Positions 14,826 through 22,900 of a DNA stretch of 36,944 bases are shown here, piece by piece. The stretch's first letter is position 1, and the number at the start of each line of letters is the position of its first letter. The notes beneath the pieces were generated by a model, which was given only the letters and a program-made list of their open reading frames with translations, had not been told where the DNA came from and made no database searches. Made by a program: the position numbers and the translations under genes. Source of the stretch: JAICYJ01 sp035695105 (GTDB lineage: Bacteria; Actinomycetota; Thermoleophilia; Gaiellales; JAICJC01); the NCBI GenBank assembly GCA_035695105.1, contig DASSEV010000037.1, positions 1 to 36,944 on the forward strand. Direction: 5' to 3'.

Positions 14826-16193
14826 ATGTCCGACATGCAGGTGCTCGATAGGAGCGCCATCAAGGAGCTGACCGATCGCCTCAGCGGCACCGTGCTGCTT
14901 CCGGACGATGCGGAGTACGAAACAGCGAGGAAGGTGCACAACGGGCTGATCGACAAACGCCCGGCCGCGATCGCACGGTGCGAGACCGCCGAGGACGTGG
15001 CGGCGGCGGTGCGGTTCGCCACCGAGTCGGGGCTCGAGATCGCCGTCCGCGGCGGCGGCCACAACGTGGCCGGCCGCTGCGTCAGCGAGGGCGGGCTGAT
15101 GATCGACCTCTCGCGCATGCGGTCGGTCGAGGTCGACCCGGCGGCGAAGACGGCGCGGGCGCAGGGCGGCGCGCTGTGGAGCGACCTCAACGACGCCGCC
15201 CACGAGCATGGCCTGGCTGTGACGGGTGGCGCCATCTCGTCGACCGGCATCGGCGGGTACACGCTCGGCGGCGGCCTCGGCTGGCTGATGTCGACCCAGG
15301 GGCTGGCGGCGGACAACCTTATCGGCGTCGAGCTGGTGACGGCGACCGGGGAAGTGCTCGAGGTCGACGATGCGTCGCATCCCGACCTGATGTGGGCGCT
15401 GCGCGGCGGCGGCGGGAACTTCGGCGTGGCCACCGCGCTGACGTACCGGCTGCACCAGCAGCCGATGGTGGTTGGCGGGTTCATCGTCCACCCGATCGAG
15501 CGCGCCGCGGACATGCTGCGCTTCTACCGCGAGGCGGCGGCAAACTGCCCCGACGAGCTGACCGTCTTCGCGGCGCTGGTGCACGCACCGGATGGCTCCG
15601 GGATGAAGGTGGCCGGCATGCTGGTCTGCCACACGGAGCCCGACCGCGCCGACGCGGATCTGAAGCCGTTCCTGGAGTGGGGGCCGCCGATCATGACCGA
15701 GGTGGGGCCGATGCCCTATCCGGTGATGAACACCCTGCTCGACGCCGGGTACCCGGCTGGGGCGCTCAACTACTGGCTGTCCAGCTTCACCACCGGCATC
15801 ACGGATGAGCTGATCGACACCGTGGTGCAGCGGTTCGAGTCGGTGCCCTCACCGATGAGCGCCATCCTGTTCGAGCACTTCCACGGACAGGTGACGCGGA
15901 CCGATCCGACCGCGGCGGCCGTGCCGCACCGGGAGGCCGGCTGGAACCTGCTGCTGCCGTCGGAGTGGATGGATCCGGCCGACACGGCACGGAACATCGA
16001 GTGGACGAAGGACACGTACGCGGCGCTGACCGAGCACCTGCGCAACGCGCGGTGGCTGAATTACCTCGGAGACGACCAGATGGACGATGCGATCCGGGCC
16101 GCCTACGGGCCGAACTACGAGCGGCTGCGGGAGGTCAAGCGCCGCTACGACCCGGGCAACGTGTTCCACCTGAACCACAACATCGCGCCGTAG
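14826..16193 (+). CDS. FAD-linked oxidoreductase, berberine-bridge-enzyme-like (BBE)
   Basis: A 455-aa flavoprotein oxidase. The FAD-binding PCMH domain contains RGGGHN with H79, the predicted 8-alpha-histidyl FAD attachment site, then GGAISSTGIGGYTLGGGLGW and LAADNLIGVELV. The second covalent site of bicovalent BBE enzymes, a Cys in a GVC-like motif, is replaced here by Ser, so FAD should be held by one bond. The C-terminal BBE domain ends with RLREVKRRYDPGNVFHLNHNI, the usual signature. Such oxidases act on sugars, alcohols or secondary-metabolite substrates. ATG 14826 has AAGGAG six bases upstream. TAGGGT at 14776-14781 may be the -10. A strong hairpin follows the stop. Confidence 0.88.
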   Translation: MSDMQVLDRSAIKELTDRLSGTVLLPDDAEYETARKVHNGLIDKRPAAIARCETAEDVAAAVRFATESGLEIAVRGGGHNVAGRCVSEGGLMIDLSRMRSVEVDPAAKTARAQGGALWSDLNDAAHEHGLAVTGGAISSTGIGGYTLGGGLGWLMSTQGLAADNLIGVELVTATGEVLEVDDASHPDLMWALRGGGGNFGVATALTYRLHQQPMVVGGFIVHPIERAADMLRFYREAAANCPDELTVFAALVHAPDGSGMKVAGMLVCHTEPDRADADLKPFLEWGPPIMTEVGPMPYPVMNTLLDAGYPAGALNYWLSSFTTGITDELIDTVVQRFESVPSPMSAILFEHFHGQVTRTDPTAAAVPHREAGWNLLLPSEWMDPADTARNIEWTKDTYAALTEHLRNARWLNYLGDDQMDDAIRAAYGPNYERLREVKRRYDPGNVFHLNHNIAP

Positions 16194-16194
16194 C

Positions 16195-16237
16195 GGGACA
16201 GGGCCGGCGCCGCCTCAGCGCGGCGCCGGCCTGTCCC
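16195..16237. terminator. Long bidirectional terminator-like hairpin
   Basis: The 44-nt gap between the convergent flavin oxidase and EamA genes is almost entirely one hairpin: left arm 16195-16213 and right arm 16220-16237, 18 paired bases with a single bulged G and a 6-nt loop. Its right arm ends at the base before the EamA stop codon. Confidence 0.65.
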
Positions 16238-17095
16238 TCAGGCGGCCGAGGCCGCGTCCGGTGCGCCGCGCCACGCCTGCGCCTCGGAGATCGCGATCGC
16301 GCCCATCATCAGCGCCACGCCGCACCACTGGCGCGCATCCAGCCGCTCGCCCAGCCAGATCGCCGACGCCAGCGCTGAGAACAGCGCCTCGCCCGCCAGC
16401 AGCACGCTCGTCCGAAGCGGCGTCAGCCGCTGCTGGGCCAGCACCTGGATCGAGAACGCCACGCCCGATCCGAGCACGCCCGTGATCAGGTAGAGATGCC
16501 AGTCCGCGGCCACCTGTCCGGCGTGCAGGCCGTGCGGCGCCGCGACCACCGTGTGGATCACCGCCGTGGCCGCGAGCTGCGCGAACGCGAGCCCGACCGC
16601 CGAGTACCGCTGCACCAGCTGCGACACGGCCACGATGTGCGCCGCGATCGCAATCGAGCAGGCCAGCACCAGCGCGTCGCCGCGATGCAGGTCGATGCCG
16701 CTCAGCGACAGCAGCCCGAGGCCGGCCAGCGCCATCGGCAGGCAGATCGCCGCCACCCGAGGCGGCGGGCGCCTCGCCAGCGCGGCCGCGCCCAGCGGTG
16801 CGAACACCACGTAGAGCACCGTGATGAACCCGGCGTTGGTGGCCGTCGTGTACTGCAGCCCGACCGACTGCAGCGCGAACGCCGCGAACATCAGCGAGCC
16901 GAGCAGCGCTCCGGCCGGCACCAGCCCCCGCTGCCACGTCTCCCGGGGCGGCCGCACGGCCACCAGCACCGCGCACAGTGCCGCCAGGCCGAGCACCCGG
17001 CTCCACGCCGTGAACGTCCAGGGATTCGTGTGGTCGAGCGCGAGCTTCGCCGCTGGAAAGGTCAACCCCCAGATCACCGGGGTCGTCAGCAGCAT
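16238..17095 (-). CDS. EamA/DMT-family membrane transporter
   Basis: A 285-aa integral membrane protein with about ten hydrophobic helices arranged as two EamA repeats. The first begins TPVIWGLTFPAAKLAL and the second is in the C-terminal half (YLITGVLGSGVAFSIQVLAQQ, then PLRTSVLLAGEALFSALAS). Drug/metabolite transporters of this type usually export small metabolites or amino acids; the substrate is unknown. ATG 17095 is the first standard start, but it lies almost inside helix 1. The frame is open upstream to a point that overlaps the stop of the acyl-CoA dehydrogenase gene, where a CTG at 17140 could initiate. It is the second gene of a probable operon with that dehydrogenase. Confidence 0.85.
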   Translation of the reverse strand: MLLTTPVIWGLTFPAAKLALDHTNPWTFTAWSRVLGLAALCAVLVAVRPPRETWQRGLVPAGALLGSLMFAAFALQSVGLQYTTATNAGFITVLYVVFAPLGAAALARRPPPRVAAICLPMALAGLGLLSLSGIDLHRGDALVLACSIAIAAHIVAVSQLVQRYSAVGLAFAQLAATAVIHTVVAAPHGLHAGQVAADWHLYLITGVLGSGVAFSIQVLAQQRLTPLRTSVLLAGEALFSALASAIWLGERLDARQWCGVALMMGAIAISEAQAWRGAPDAASAA

Positions 17096-17136
17096 CAGCC
17101 CGGCCGCGCGGCCGCGGGGATCTGCCCGACGCTGTA

Positions 17137-18324
17137 TCAGGCGCCCTCACGCGCCAGCGCGCGGGCGATGATCAGCCGCTGGATGTCCGAGGTGCCCTCC
17201 CAGATCTCCTCCAGCTTGGCGTCGCGGAACCACTTCTCGACCGGGTACTCCCGCGAGTAGCCCCAGCCGCCGAGGGTCTGGACGGCGCCCCAGGTGCAGA
17301 ACATCGCCGCCTCGCTCGCGTAGACCTTGGCCATCGACGCCTCCTTGCTGGCGCGGCGGCCGCTGTCGTACCGCCGTGCCGCGCGCCAGGTCAGGAGCCG
17401 GGCCGCATCGAGGCGCGTCTGCATGTCGGCGAGCCGGAAGCCGACGGCCTGGTGCTCGATGATCGGCTTGCCGAACTGCTGCCGCTCGCGCGCATACTCG
17501 ATCGCGTACTCGGTGGCCGCGCGGGCGATGCCAACGCAGCCGGCGGCGAGCGTGATGCGCGACTCGTCGAAGGTGCCCATGAGGCCGTAGAACCCCTGGC
17601 CCTCCTCGCCGATGCGGCGGTCGTCCGGGACGAACACGTCGTCGAGGAACAGCTCGGAGTTGATGATGCCCCGGTCGCCCAGCTTGCGCATGGGCGCACC
17701 CGTGCTAAGCCCGGGATCGTCGCGGTGGAGGACGAATGCTGTGATGCCCTTGCTCCGGCTGCCCGGGTTGGTCTGCGCGAAGACCATGTACCACTCTGCG
17801 ACGCCGCCGTTCGACACCCACGTCTTCTGACCGGACACCTTATAGCCGCCGTCCACCCGGGTCGCGAGCGTCTGCATGCCTGCCGCGTCGCTGCCGAAGT
17901 CCGGTTCGGTCGTCGCCAGAGCGGTCAACGGAGGCCGGTCACCGCTGCAGAGCGGGGCCAGGAACCGCTGCTGCTGCTCGGGCGTGCCGAGGTCGAAGAT
18001 GGTCGCGCCGAAGAAGCCGGCGGACGAGATCATGCCGGACAGGCCGCCGTCGCCCCAGGACATCTCCTCGGTGATCAGGCAGTGCGTGAAGCAGTCGCGG
18101 ATGCCGCCGCCGCCGACCTCCTCCGGGAGCATGTAGGTGGTCAGGCCGAGCGCGTGCGCCTTCTCGACCAGATCCCACCGCACCTCGGTCTCGCCCCGCT
18201 CGTCGACCTCCGCCGCCACCTTGCGGATCTCCGTCCGGGCGAACTCCTGTGCCAGCTCGACGAAAGCCAGCTGCTCCTCGGTCAGCTCGATGCCGATGTC
18301 CTGCGCGCGCTCTGCCGCACCCAT
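17137..18324 (-). CDS. Acyl-CoA dehydrogenase
   Basis: A 395-aa FAD-dependent acyl-CoA dehydrogenase that would introduce the alpha-beta double bond in an acyl-CoA, feeding beta-oxidation or branched-chain degradation. The N-terminal helical, middle beta and C-terminal helical domains are all present. The signatures are ALATTEPDFGSDAAG with the downstream QKTWVSNG and, in the C-terminal domain, QTLGGWGYSREYPVEKWFRD followed by EIWEGTSDIQ. E376 is at the position of the catalytic base in short- and medium-chain enzymes. ATG 18324 has GGAGAG about six bases upstream. The gene is divergent from a TetR regulator with a palindrome between them, which suggests substrate-dependent repression. Confidence 0.9.
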   Translation of the reverse strand: MGAAERAQDIGIELTEEQLAFVELAQEFARTEIRKVAAEVDERGETEVRWDLVEKAHALGLTTYMLPEEVGGGGIRDCFTHCLITEEMSWGDGGLSGMISSAGFFGATIFDLGTPEQQQRFLAPLCSGDRPPLTALATTEPDFGSDAAGMQTLATRVDGGYKVSGQKTWVSNGGVAEWYMVFAQTNPGSRSKGITAFVLHRDDPGLSTGAPMRKLGDRGIINSELFLDDVFVPDDRRIGEEGQGFYGLMGTFDESRITLAAGCVGIARAATEYAIEYARERQQFGKPIIEHQAVGFRLADMQTRLDAARLLTWRAARRYDSGRRASKEASMAKVYASEAAMFCTWGAVQTLGGWGYSREYPVEKWFRDAKLEEIWEGTSDIQRLIIARALAREGA

Positions 18325-18355
18325 GTGGTCTCTCCAATGTCGTTGCGTCGTTCTG

Positions 18356-18371
18356 TCGTACGATCGTACGA
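18356..18371. promoter_or_regulatory. Perfect 16-bp palindrome, probable TetR operator
   Basis: TCGTACGATCGTACGA is a perfect inverted repeat in the 61-nt gap between the divergent acyl-CoA dehydrogenase and TetR genes. It contains TACGAT on both strands and overlaps the candidate -10 elements of the regulator (TACGAT 18367-18372, TAATCT 18372-18377), so binding would block transcription. Confidence 0.65.
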
Positions 18372-18385
18372 TAATCTCACGACCC

Positions 18386-19000
18386 GTGCGCCGGCAGACT
18401 CTCACACGCTCCCGCCTTGCCCCCGAGCGCCGCCGCGAGCTGATTGTGGCGGCGGCCCGCGCATCGATCCTCGAGCGGGGCCTTGCGGCGACCAGCGTGC
18501 GCGAGGTGGCGCGTGCCGCCGGCGTGTCGCTGGGCACCGTGACCTACCACTTCGCGACGCTCGACGAGCTGCTGACGGAGGTGCTGAGCGTCACGCTGCG
18601 CGACTTCTACCGGCCGCGTCGGCGCCGGATGGCGCCGGATGCCACCGCCGTCGACCGCCTGCGTGTGCTGATCGAGGATCACTTCGACTCGCCCGACCTC
18701 TACGAGCAGTGCGTGATCTGGCTGGAGTACTGGCCGCGGGCGATCCACGTGCCCTCGGCGCGCGCCTGGCGCCGGCGGCGCTACGGGGCGTATCAGCGCT
18801 ACATCGCGCGGGTGCTGGCCGCGGGCCGCGATGCGGGGGAGTTCGAGGTGGACGATCCGGGCCAGCTCGCGACCGAGTTTCTGGCGCTGTTCGACGGGCT
18901 CTCGGTCGCACTGGTGGTCGAGGACATCGACATGACGTTCGCCCGGAGCTCGCTCGAGCGCTTTCTCGAGACCCGCCTCGGCATCGACCTCGCGAGCTGA
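18386..19000 (+). CDS. TetR-family transcriptional regulator
   Basis: A 204-aa repressor. The N-terminal HTH is clear: RRELIVAAARASILERGLAA then TSVREVARAAGVSLGTVTYHF, with the usual recognition helix ending in YHF and LDELL. The C-terminal helical part (about 65-204) is the ligand and dimerisation domain. The divergent neighbour is an acyl-CoA dehydrogenase, so the effector may be an acyl-CoA, by analogy with FadR/PsrA-type TetR proteins; this is inference. GTG 18386 is chosen because it lies eight bases after TAATCT (a near-leaderless arrangement) and an upstream start would cross the palindrome. It probably regulates itself and the dehydrogenase-EamA operon. Confidence 0.88.
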   Translation: MRRQTLTRSRLAPERRRELIVAAARASILERGLAATSVREVARAAGVSLGTVTYHFATLDELLTEVLSVTLRDFYRPRRRRMAPDATAVDRLRVLIEDHFDSPDLYEQCVIWLEYWPRAIHVPSARAWRRRRYGAYQRYIARVLAAGRDAGEFEVDDPGQLATEFLALFDGLSVALVVEDIDMTFARSSLERFLETRLGIDLAS

Positions 19001-19044
19001 GCTTCCTGCTGCAGCGGCGCGCCGATCGGTCGATTACGCCGGGC

Positions 19045-19278
19045 ATGGTCGATCCCGTCAGCGGCGCGCCGACGTACCCGCCGGCTCGCGAGGCTCCCGC
19101 CTTCGTGCCGTCCGTGCCTGCTCCCGCCGAGGTCGAGGAGCCGGGCGCGCCGCTGCCGGACCCGCCGCTGGGGGCTCCGGGCCCACCGGCCGGCGCGGCG
19201 GACGTCGCGGCTCGGTACCGATCGGCCGTGCAGGCACTGGAGGATCCCGCGCGCGGGCGCACCGAATTCTGGGCCTAG
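19045..19278 (+). CDS. Small proline-rich hypothetical protein, 77 aa
   Basis: A 77-residue frame starting at ATG 19045, with about half of the residues Pro or Ala, including PAPAEVEEPGAPLPDPPLGA, and a more ordinary helical C-terminus (AADVAARYRSAVQALEDPARG) that suggests true coding sequence. No domain is recognised and there is no signal peptide. No ribosome binding site or clear -10 is seen. It begins 44 bases after the TetR stop and ends 10 bases from the stop of the convergent membrane protein gene. Composition recalls the Pro-rich ORF at the end of this window. Confidence 0.45.
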   Translation: MVDPVSGAPTYPPAREAPAFVPSVPAPAEVEEPGAPLPDPPLGAPGPPAGAADVAARYRSAVQALEDPARGRTEFWA

Positions 19279-19288
19279 ATCACCCTGG

Positions 19289-19882
19289 TCACGGCGCCTG
19301 CTGGAGCAGCGTCCGCAGCACGGCCGGCTTCGCGCCCGGCCCATTGACCATCAGCCAGGTCACGTCCCGGCCGCCGCTGACCACCGCCAGCAGGTCGGGC
19401 TGGGCCATGTGACACGCGCACAGCGGCGCGACGATCAGCCAGCCGGAGCGACCCGCAGAGGTGAGCGGCTTCAGCGTCGGCACCTGGCCGACGTAGTCGC
19501 CCGCGTGGTCGTGGACGAACCGCACGTAGTCCGCGGCGCCCTTCGCCGTAGCGAAACGCAGCGTCCGTGAGACGACCACCTGCAGGCGGTGCTTCGACGG
19601 CCCCTGGAACGTCCGCTGCGCGCCCGAGACGAACGCGGCGCCGTCCAGCGTCGCCTGCATGGACGACACGTTCGCGTCCTTCTGCAGATCCGCCTTCGTC
19701 AGGCGGGTCACGTGGCTGGGTAGGTAGGCGACGGCCGATGCCGGCAGGACGGCCGGCAGGGGAGGCGCCGGTCGCGAATCGGCCCGGCCGCGCGTCTGGA
19801 AGGCGACCGCCGCGACCACGGCCACCAGCACGGCCGCCGCGAGTGTGAGAACGACACGCCGGCGGGTGGGGGACTGTGTCAC
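19289..19882 (-). CDS. Membrane-anchored hypothetical extracytoplasmic protein
   Basis: A 197-aa protein with a short basic N-terminus (TQSPTRRR), one hydrophobic helix (about 10-29), a Pro/Ala linker, and an extracytoplasmic domain of about 150 residues. The domain has no recognised family; two cysteines in PLCACHM could bind metal or pair with each other. The frame allows a GTG at 19891, but the GTG at 19882 is preferred because it lies seven bases after the -10 TAAAGT and gives a leaderless transcript; the earlier GTG overlaps that hexamer. It is divergent from the polyamine-type ABC operon, and the two promoters overlap. Function is unknown. Confidence 0.68.
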   Translation of the reverse strand: MTQSPTRRRVVLTLAAAVLVAVVAAVAFQTRGRADSRPAPPLPAVLPASAVAYLPSHVTRLTKADLQKDANVSSMQATLDGAAFVSGAQRTFQGPSKHRLQVVVSRTLRFATAKGAADYVRFVHDHAGDYVGQVPTLKPLTSAGRSGWLIVAPLCACHMAQPDLLAVVSGGRDVTWLMVNGPGAKPAVLRTLLQQAP

Positions 19883-19889
19883 CTGCCGC

Positions 19890-19921
19890 ACTTTACTTCC
19901 GCTCCGCGAGCGCTGTACAGT
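19890..19921. promoter_or_regulatory. Divergent promoter region
   Basis: Minus strand: TAAAGT (19890-19895), seven bases before the GTG at 19882. Plus strand: TACAGT (19916-19921) with TTACTT (19893-19898) 17 bases upstream, driving the ABC transporter genes. The -35 region of one overlaps the -10 of the other. Confidence 0.5.
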
Positions 19922-19955
19922 CAGCCATCCTGCTCCTCACCTGGAGGATTTCGTA

Positions 19956-21095
19956 ATGCGGCGTATGGATCGTGGCGAGTTCCTGAAGTCTGCTGGGCTG
20001 TTCAGCGGCGCTGTCCTGCTGTCCGGCTGCGGCTCGAGCTCCGGATCCGGCTCCAGTGCCGGACCCAAATCGCACCCGCCCATCAGCTCCGAGCCCGGCA
20101 ACCTGGCCATCCTCGAATGGGGCGGCTACGAGGCCGCCGGTACCAAGGCCCAGAAGTACTGGAAGATCCCCGGCAAGGCCTACACCGACAAGTTCGGCGC
20201 CAACGGGATCACCTACACGTACATCGTGAACGACAGCCAGGCGCTGCAGAAGGCCAGCCAGGTGCCGTTCGACATCATGCATCCCTGCAACGAGAACACG
20301 CCGGATTACGTGTCGCGCGGCCTCGTGCAGCCCTGGGACACCAGCCTGCTCCCCAGCTTCAGCGAGCTCAACCCGTTCTTCGTCGACAAGGCCAAGGTCA
20401 ACGGCGAGCAATACATGATCCCGTGGGACTGGGGCTATGCCAGCCTCACCTACAACAAGAATCACGTCGACCCGGCCGACGCAACCAGCTGGGATCTCGC
20501 CTGGAACTCGAAGTACAAGGGCAAGATCGCGCTGTGGGACGGCGCCGCGTCGAACCTCGAGGTGGCCGCGCTCAAGCTGGGCTTCCCGGAGATGGACAAC
20601 ATGAGCTCCGACCAGCTCAACCAGGCCAAGCAGGCCCTGATCGACCAGAAGCCGCTGAACAAGTTCTACTGGCAGAGCGAGTACGGCGACATGCAGCCGG
20701 CGCTCAAGAACGAGTCGATCTGGATCGCGTACTCCTGGCAGGACGTCCCGCCGATCCTGGGGGCGAACAAGTTCGTGTTCATGGATCCCAAGGAGGGCCG
20801 CCTCAGCTGGTTCTGCGGGTTCATGCTCGGCGCGAACACCAAGAACTACCGGCACGCGCACGAGTACGTCGAGTCCTTCATCAACAAGAAGGCCTGCGTC
20901 GACATGATGAACATCTACTACTACGGCACGGCCAACTCGACGGTGAAGTCTTCCGACATCAAGGATCAGAGCCTGGCGAAGGCACTCGACCTCGGCAACC
21001 CCGAGGCGATCGCGGCGCCCAACGTCCACCTCCAGAGCTGGGAGAAGAACCGGTCGGCATACGACCTGGCGTGGGAAGAGGTGAAGGCGGCCTGA
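19956..21095 (+). CDS. ABC transporter substrate-binding lipoprotein, polyamine (PotD) type
   Basis: A 379-aa extracytoplasmic solute-binding protein. The N-terminus MRRMDRGEFLKSAG...LLSGC contains a lipobox with C25 as the lipidated residue; GEFLKSAG resembles a Tat motif, although the twin arginines are displaced. A Ser/Gly linker follows. The body has the PotD-type layout: AILEWGGYE after the linker, FDIMHPCNENTPDYVSRGLV, IPWDWGYASLTYNKN and a C-terminal IAYSWQDVPPILG. It should deliver a polyamine or other small cation to the two permeases encoded next. ATG 19956 has GGAGG at 19943-19947 with an 8-nt spacer. First gene of a probable four-gene operon. Confidence 0.88.
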   Translation: MRRMDRGEFLKSAGLFSGAVLLSGCGSSSGSGSSAGPKSHPPISSEPGNLAILEWGGYEAAGTKAQKYWKIPGKAYTDKFGANGITYTYIVNDSQALQKASQVPFDIMHPCNENTPDYVSRGLVQPWDTSLLPSFSELNPFFVDKAKVNGEQYMIPWDWGYASLTYNKNHVDPADATSWDLAWNSKYKGKIALWDGAASNLEVAALKLGFPEMDNMSSDQLNQAKQALIDQKPLNKFYWQSEYGDMQPALKNESIWIAYSWQDVPPILGANKFVFMDPKEGRLSWFCGFMLGANTKNYRHAHEYVESFINKKACVDMMNIYYYGTANSTVKSSDIKDQSLAKALDLGNPEAIAAPNVHLQSWEKNRSAYDLAWEEVKAA

Positions 21096-21123
21096 CCGGC
21101 CTGCCTTCGCCGCGCATCGCCGG

Positions 21124-22044
21124 GTGAGCACAGGCTCGCAGACCATGACGCACCCGGCCCGGCGCCGCCGGCGCCGGGTGCGACTTCCTCGCGGGCTGCT
21201 CACCCTTCCGCCCACGTTCTACGTGGTGGCGCTGCTGCTCGGGCCGATCGTCCTGATCGCGCTCTACAGCTTCAACCTGCGGTCGCAGTACCCGGGGATG
21301 CCGACCGCGTTTTCGACGTCCAACTGGCACGACTTCCTGCGCGGCGCCAACAATCCGTTCCGCGACCGCTTCATCTACTCGATGAAGGTGACGCTGCTGG
21401 TCTCGGTGGGCACGGTGCTCGCCGCGTACCCGCTGGCCTACTACCTGGCCTTCGTCGCCCGCAAGCGGCGGTACACCTTCCTCCTGCTCGTGCTGGCGCC
21501 GTTCTTCACCAGCTACCTGCTCCGCATCATCGCCTGGCGCATCATCCTCGGGAACAACGGCGTCGTCTCGTGGGTGCTCGTCCACCTGCACATCGTCCAG
21601 CAGGGCCACACGCCGTCGTGGCTGATCTACTCGACGTTCTCGGTCGCCCTCGTCCTCTTCTACACCTGGGTGCCGTTCGTGGCGCTGCCGATCTTCGTGG
21701 TGCTCGAGAACATGGACCGCCGGGTGCTGGAGGCGGCGCAGGATCTCGGCGCGAACGGCTTCACCGCGTTCTGGCGCGTCACCTTCCCGCTCAGCGTCCC
21801 CGGCGTGATGGCCGGGTTCGTCTTCGTCCTGATCCCGACCACGGGCGAGTTCATCGCCCCGCTGCTCGTCGGCGGCCCGAACAACTACATGTTCGGCAAC
21901 GCCATCCAGAGCCTGTTCGCCAGTACCGCCGACTGGAACTACGGCTCGGTGCTCGCGCTCTGGCTGGTGGCCGTTGTGGTGGTGCTGATGATCGTGTTCG
22001 GCCGCTACCTCAGCGCCGACCTGCAGGAGCGTGACGCGACGTGA
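21124..22044 (+). CDS. ABC transporter permease, PotB type
   Basis: A 306-aa permease with six predicted helices. A basic N-terminal tail (ARRRRRRVRLPRG) is followed by helix 1. The EAA cytoplasmic loop that contacts the ATPase is visible as EAAQDLGANGFTAFWRVTFP. The family-typical LIPTTGEFIAPLLVGG follows. It forms a heterodimer with the next gene product and takes substrate from the lipoprotein. GTG 21124 or ATG 21145 may be the start; neither has a clear ribosome binding site. It follows the binding protein after 28 bases and overlaps the next gene by four bases (GTGA). Confidence 0.87.
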   Translation: MSTGSQTMTHPARRRRRRVRLPRGLLTLPPTFYVVALLLGPIVLIALYSFNLRSQYPGMPTAFSTSNWHDFLRGANNPFRDRFIYSMKVTLLVSVGTVLAAYPLAYYLAFVARKRRYTFLLLVLAPFFTSYLLRIIAWRIILGNNGVVSWVLVHLHIVQQGHTPSWLIYSTFSVALVLFYTWVPFVALPIFVVLENMDRRVLEAAQDLGANGFTAFWRVTFPLSVPGVMAGFVFVLIPTTGEFIAPLLVGGPNNYMFGNAIQSLFASTADWNYGSVLALWLVAVVVVLMIVFGRYLSADLQERDAT

Positions 22045-22886
22045 CCGGCGCCGGACGCATCGCCCGCGTGCTGCTGCACTCCTATTTCTTCCTGCTGGTG
22101 CTGTTCCTGTACCTGCCGCTGGTTGTGCTGGTCATCTTCGCGTTCAACAACAGCGCCGTCCCGACGCTGCCGCTGAGCGGCTTCACCACGCACTGGTTCC
22201 ACCAGGCGTTCAGCAACACCGATCTCACCGGGTCCGCCCGCCGCAGCATCGAGCTCGCGATCCTGGACGGGCTGCTCGCGACGGCGCTCGGCGTGCTGGC
22301 CGCGGCAGGGCTCGCCGCCCGGCGGCTGTTCCTGCGCGGCGTGATCACGACCATCCTGCTCCTGCCGCTGGTCGTGCCGTACATCGTGCTTGCCGTCGGC
22401 CTCGTGATCCTGCTCCACCAGCTCAACATCACCACGTCGCTGACGGCCGTGCTCGCCGGGCACATCGTCATCTCGCTGCCGTACTCGGTGCTCGTGATCC
22501 TGCCCCGCCTGCAGACGCTCGACGCGTCGATCAACGAAGCGGCGCGCGACCTCGGCGCCTCCGAGATCTGGGCGTTCGTGCTCGTCACGCTGCCGCTGCT
22601 CGCGCCCGCGCTGGTCTCGTCGTTCCTGATCGCCTTCACGATCAGCTTCGACGAGTTCGCGATCGCCTCGTTCCTGGCGCCGGGCGGCTCGCCCACGTTC
22701 CCCGTGTTCGTCTACACGGGAGCGCGCACCCCGCTGCTCCAGCCCGAGGTGATCGCCGTCGGCAGCATCGTCGTGATCGCATCGCTGGTGCTCGTGATCG
22801 GCGCGGAGCTCGTGCGGCGCTGGTGGGAGCGGAGAATCGAGGGCAGGAAGGGCGACACCGCGCCGGCGTTTGCCGTCGGCGCCTGA
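22041..22886 (+). CDS. ABC transporter permease, PotC type
   Basis: A 281-aa permease with six predicted helices, second half of the channel. The EAA loop is INEAARDLGASEIWAFVLVTLP and the following FTISFDEFAIASFLAPGG is characteristic of PotC-type proteins. GTG 22041 overlaps the PotB-type stop (GTGA), so the two are translationally coupled; an AGGAGC lies about ten bases upstream. The window contains no PotA-type ATPase next to these genes. Either an ATPase encoded elsewhere serves this importer or it lies outside the window. Confidence 0.88.
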   Translation: MTGAGRIARVLLHSYFFLLVLFLYLPLVVLVIFAFNNSAVPTLPLSGFTTHWFHQAFSNTDLTGSARRSIELAILDGLLATALGVLAAAGLAARRLFLRGVITTILLLPLVVPYIVLAVGLVILLHQLNITTSLTAVLAGHIVISLPYSVLVILPRLQTLDASINEAARDLGASEIWAFVLVTLPLLAPALVSSFLIAFTISFDEFAIASFLAPGGSPTFPVFVYTGARTPLLQPEVIAVGSIVVIASLVLVIGAELVRRWWERRIEGRKGDTAPAFAVGA

Positions 22887-22900
22887 TCGAGGAGCGTCAG

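Noticed and set aside
17452..19278. 608-codon plus-strand open frame opposite the acyl-CoA dehydrogenase
   Set aside because: Only its last 77 codons (from 19045) read like a protein; the rest is antisense shadow.
19956..22886. Defence or toxin-antitoxin operon
   Set aside because: The genes are standard ABC transporter components with clear EAA loops and a lipobox.
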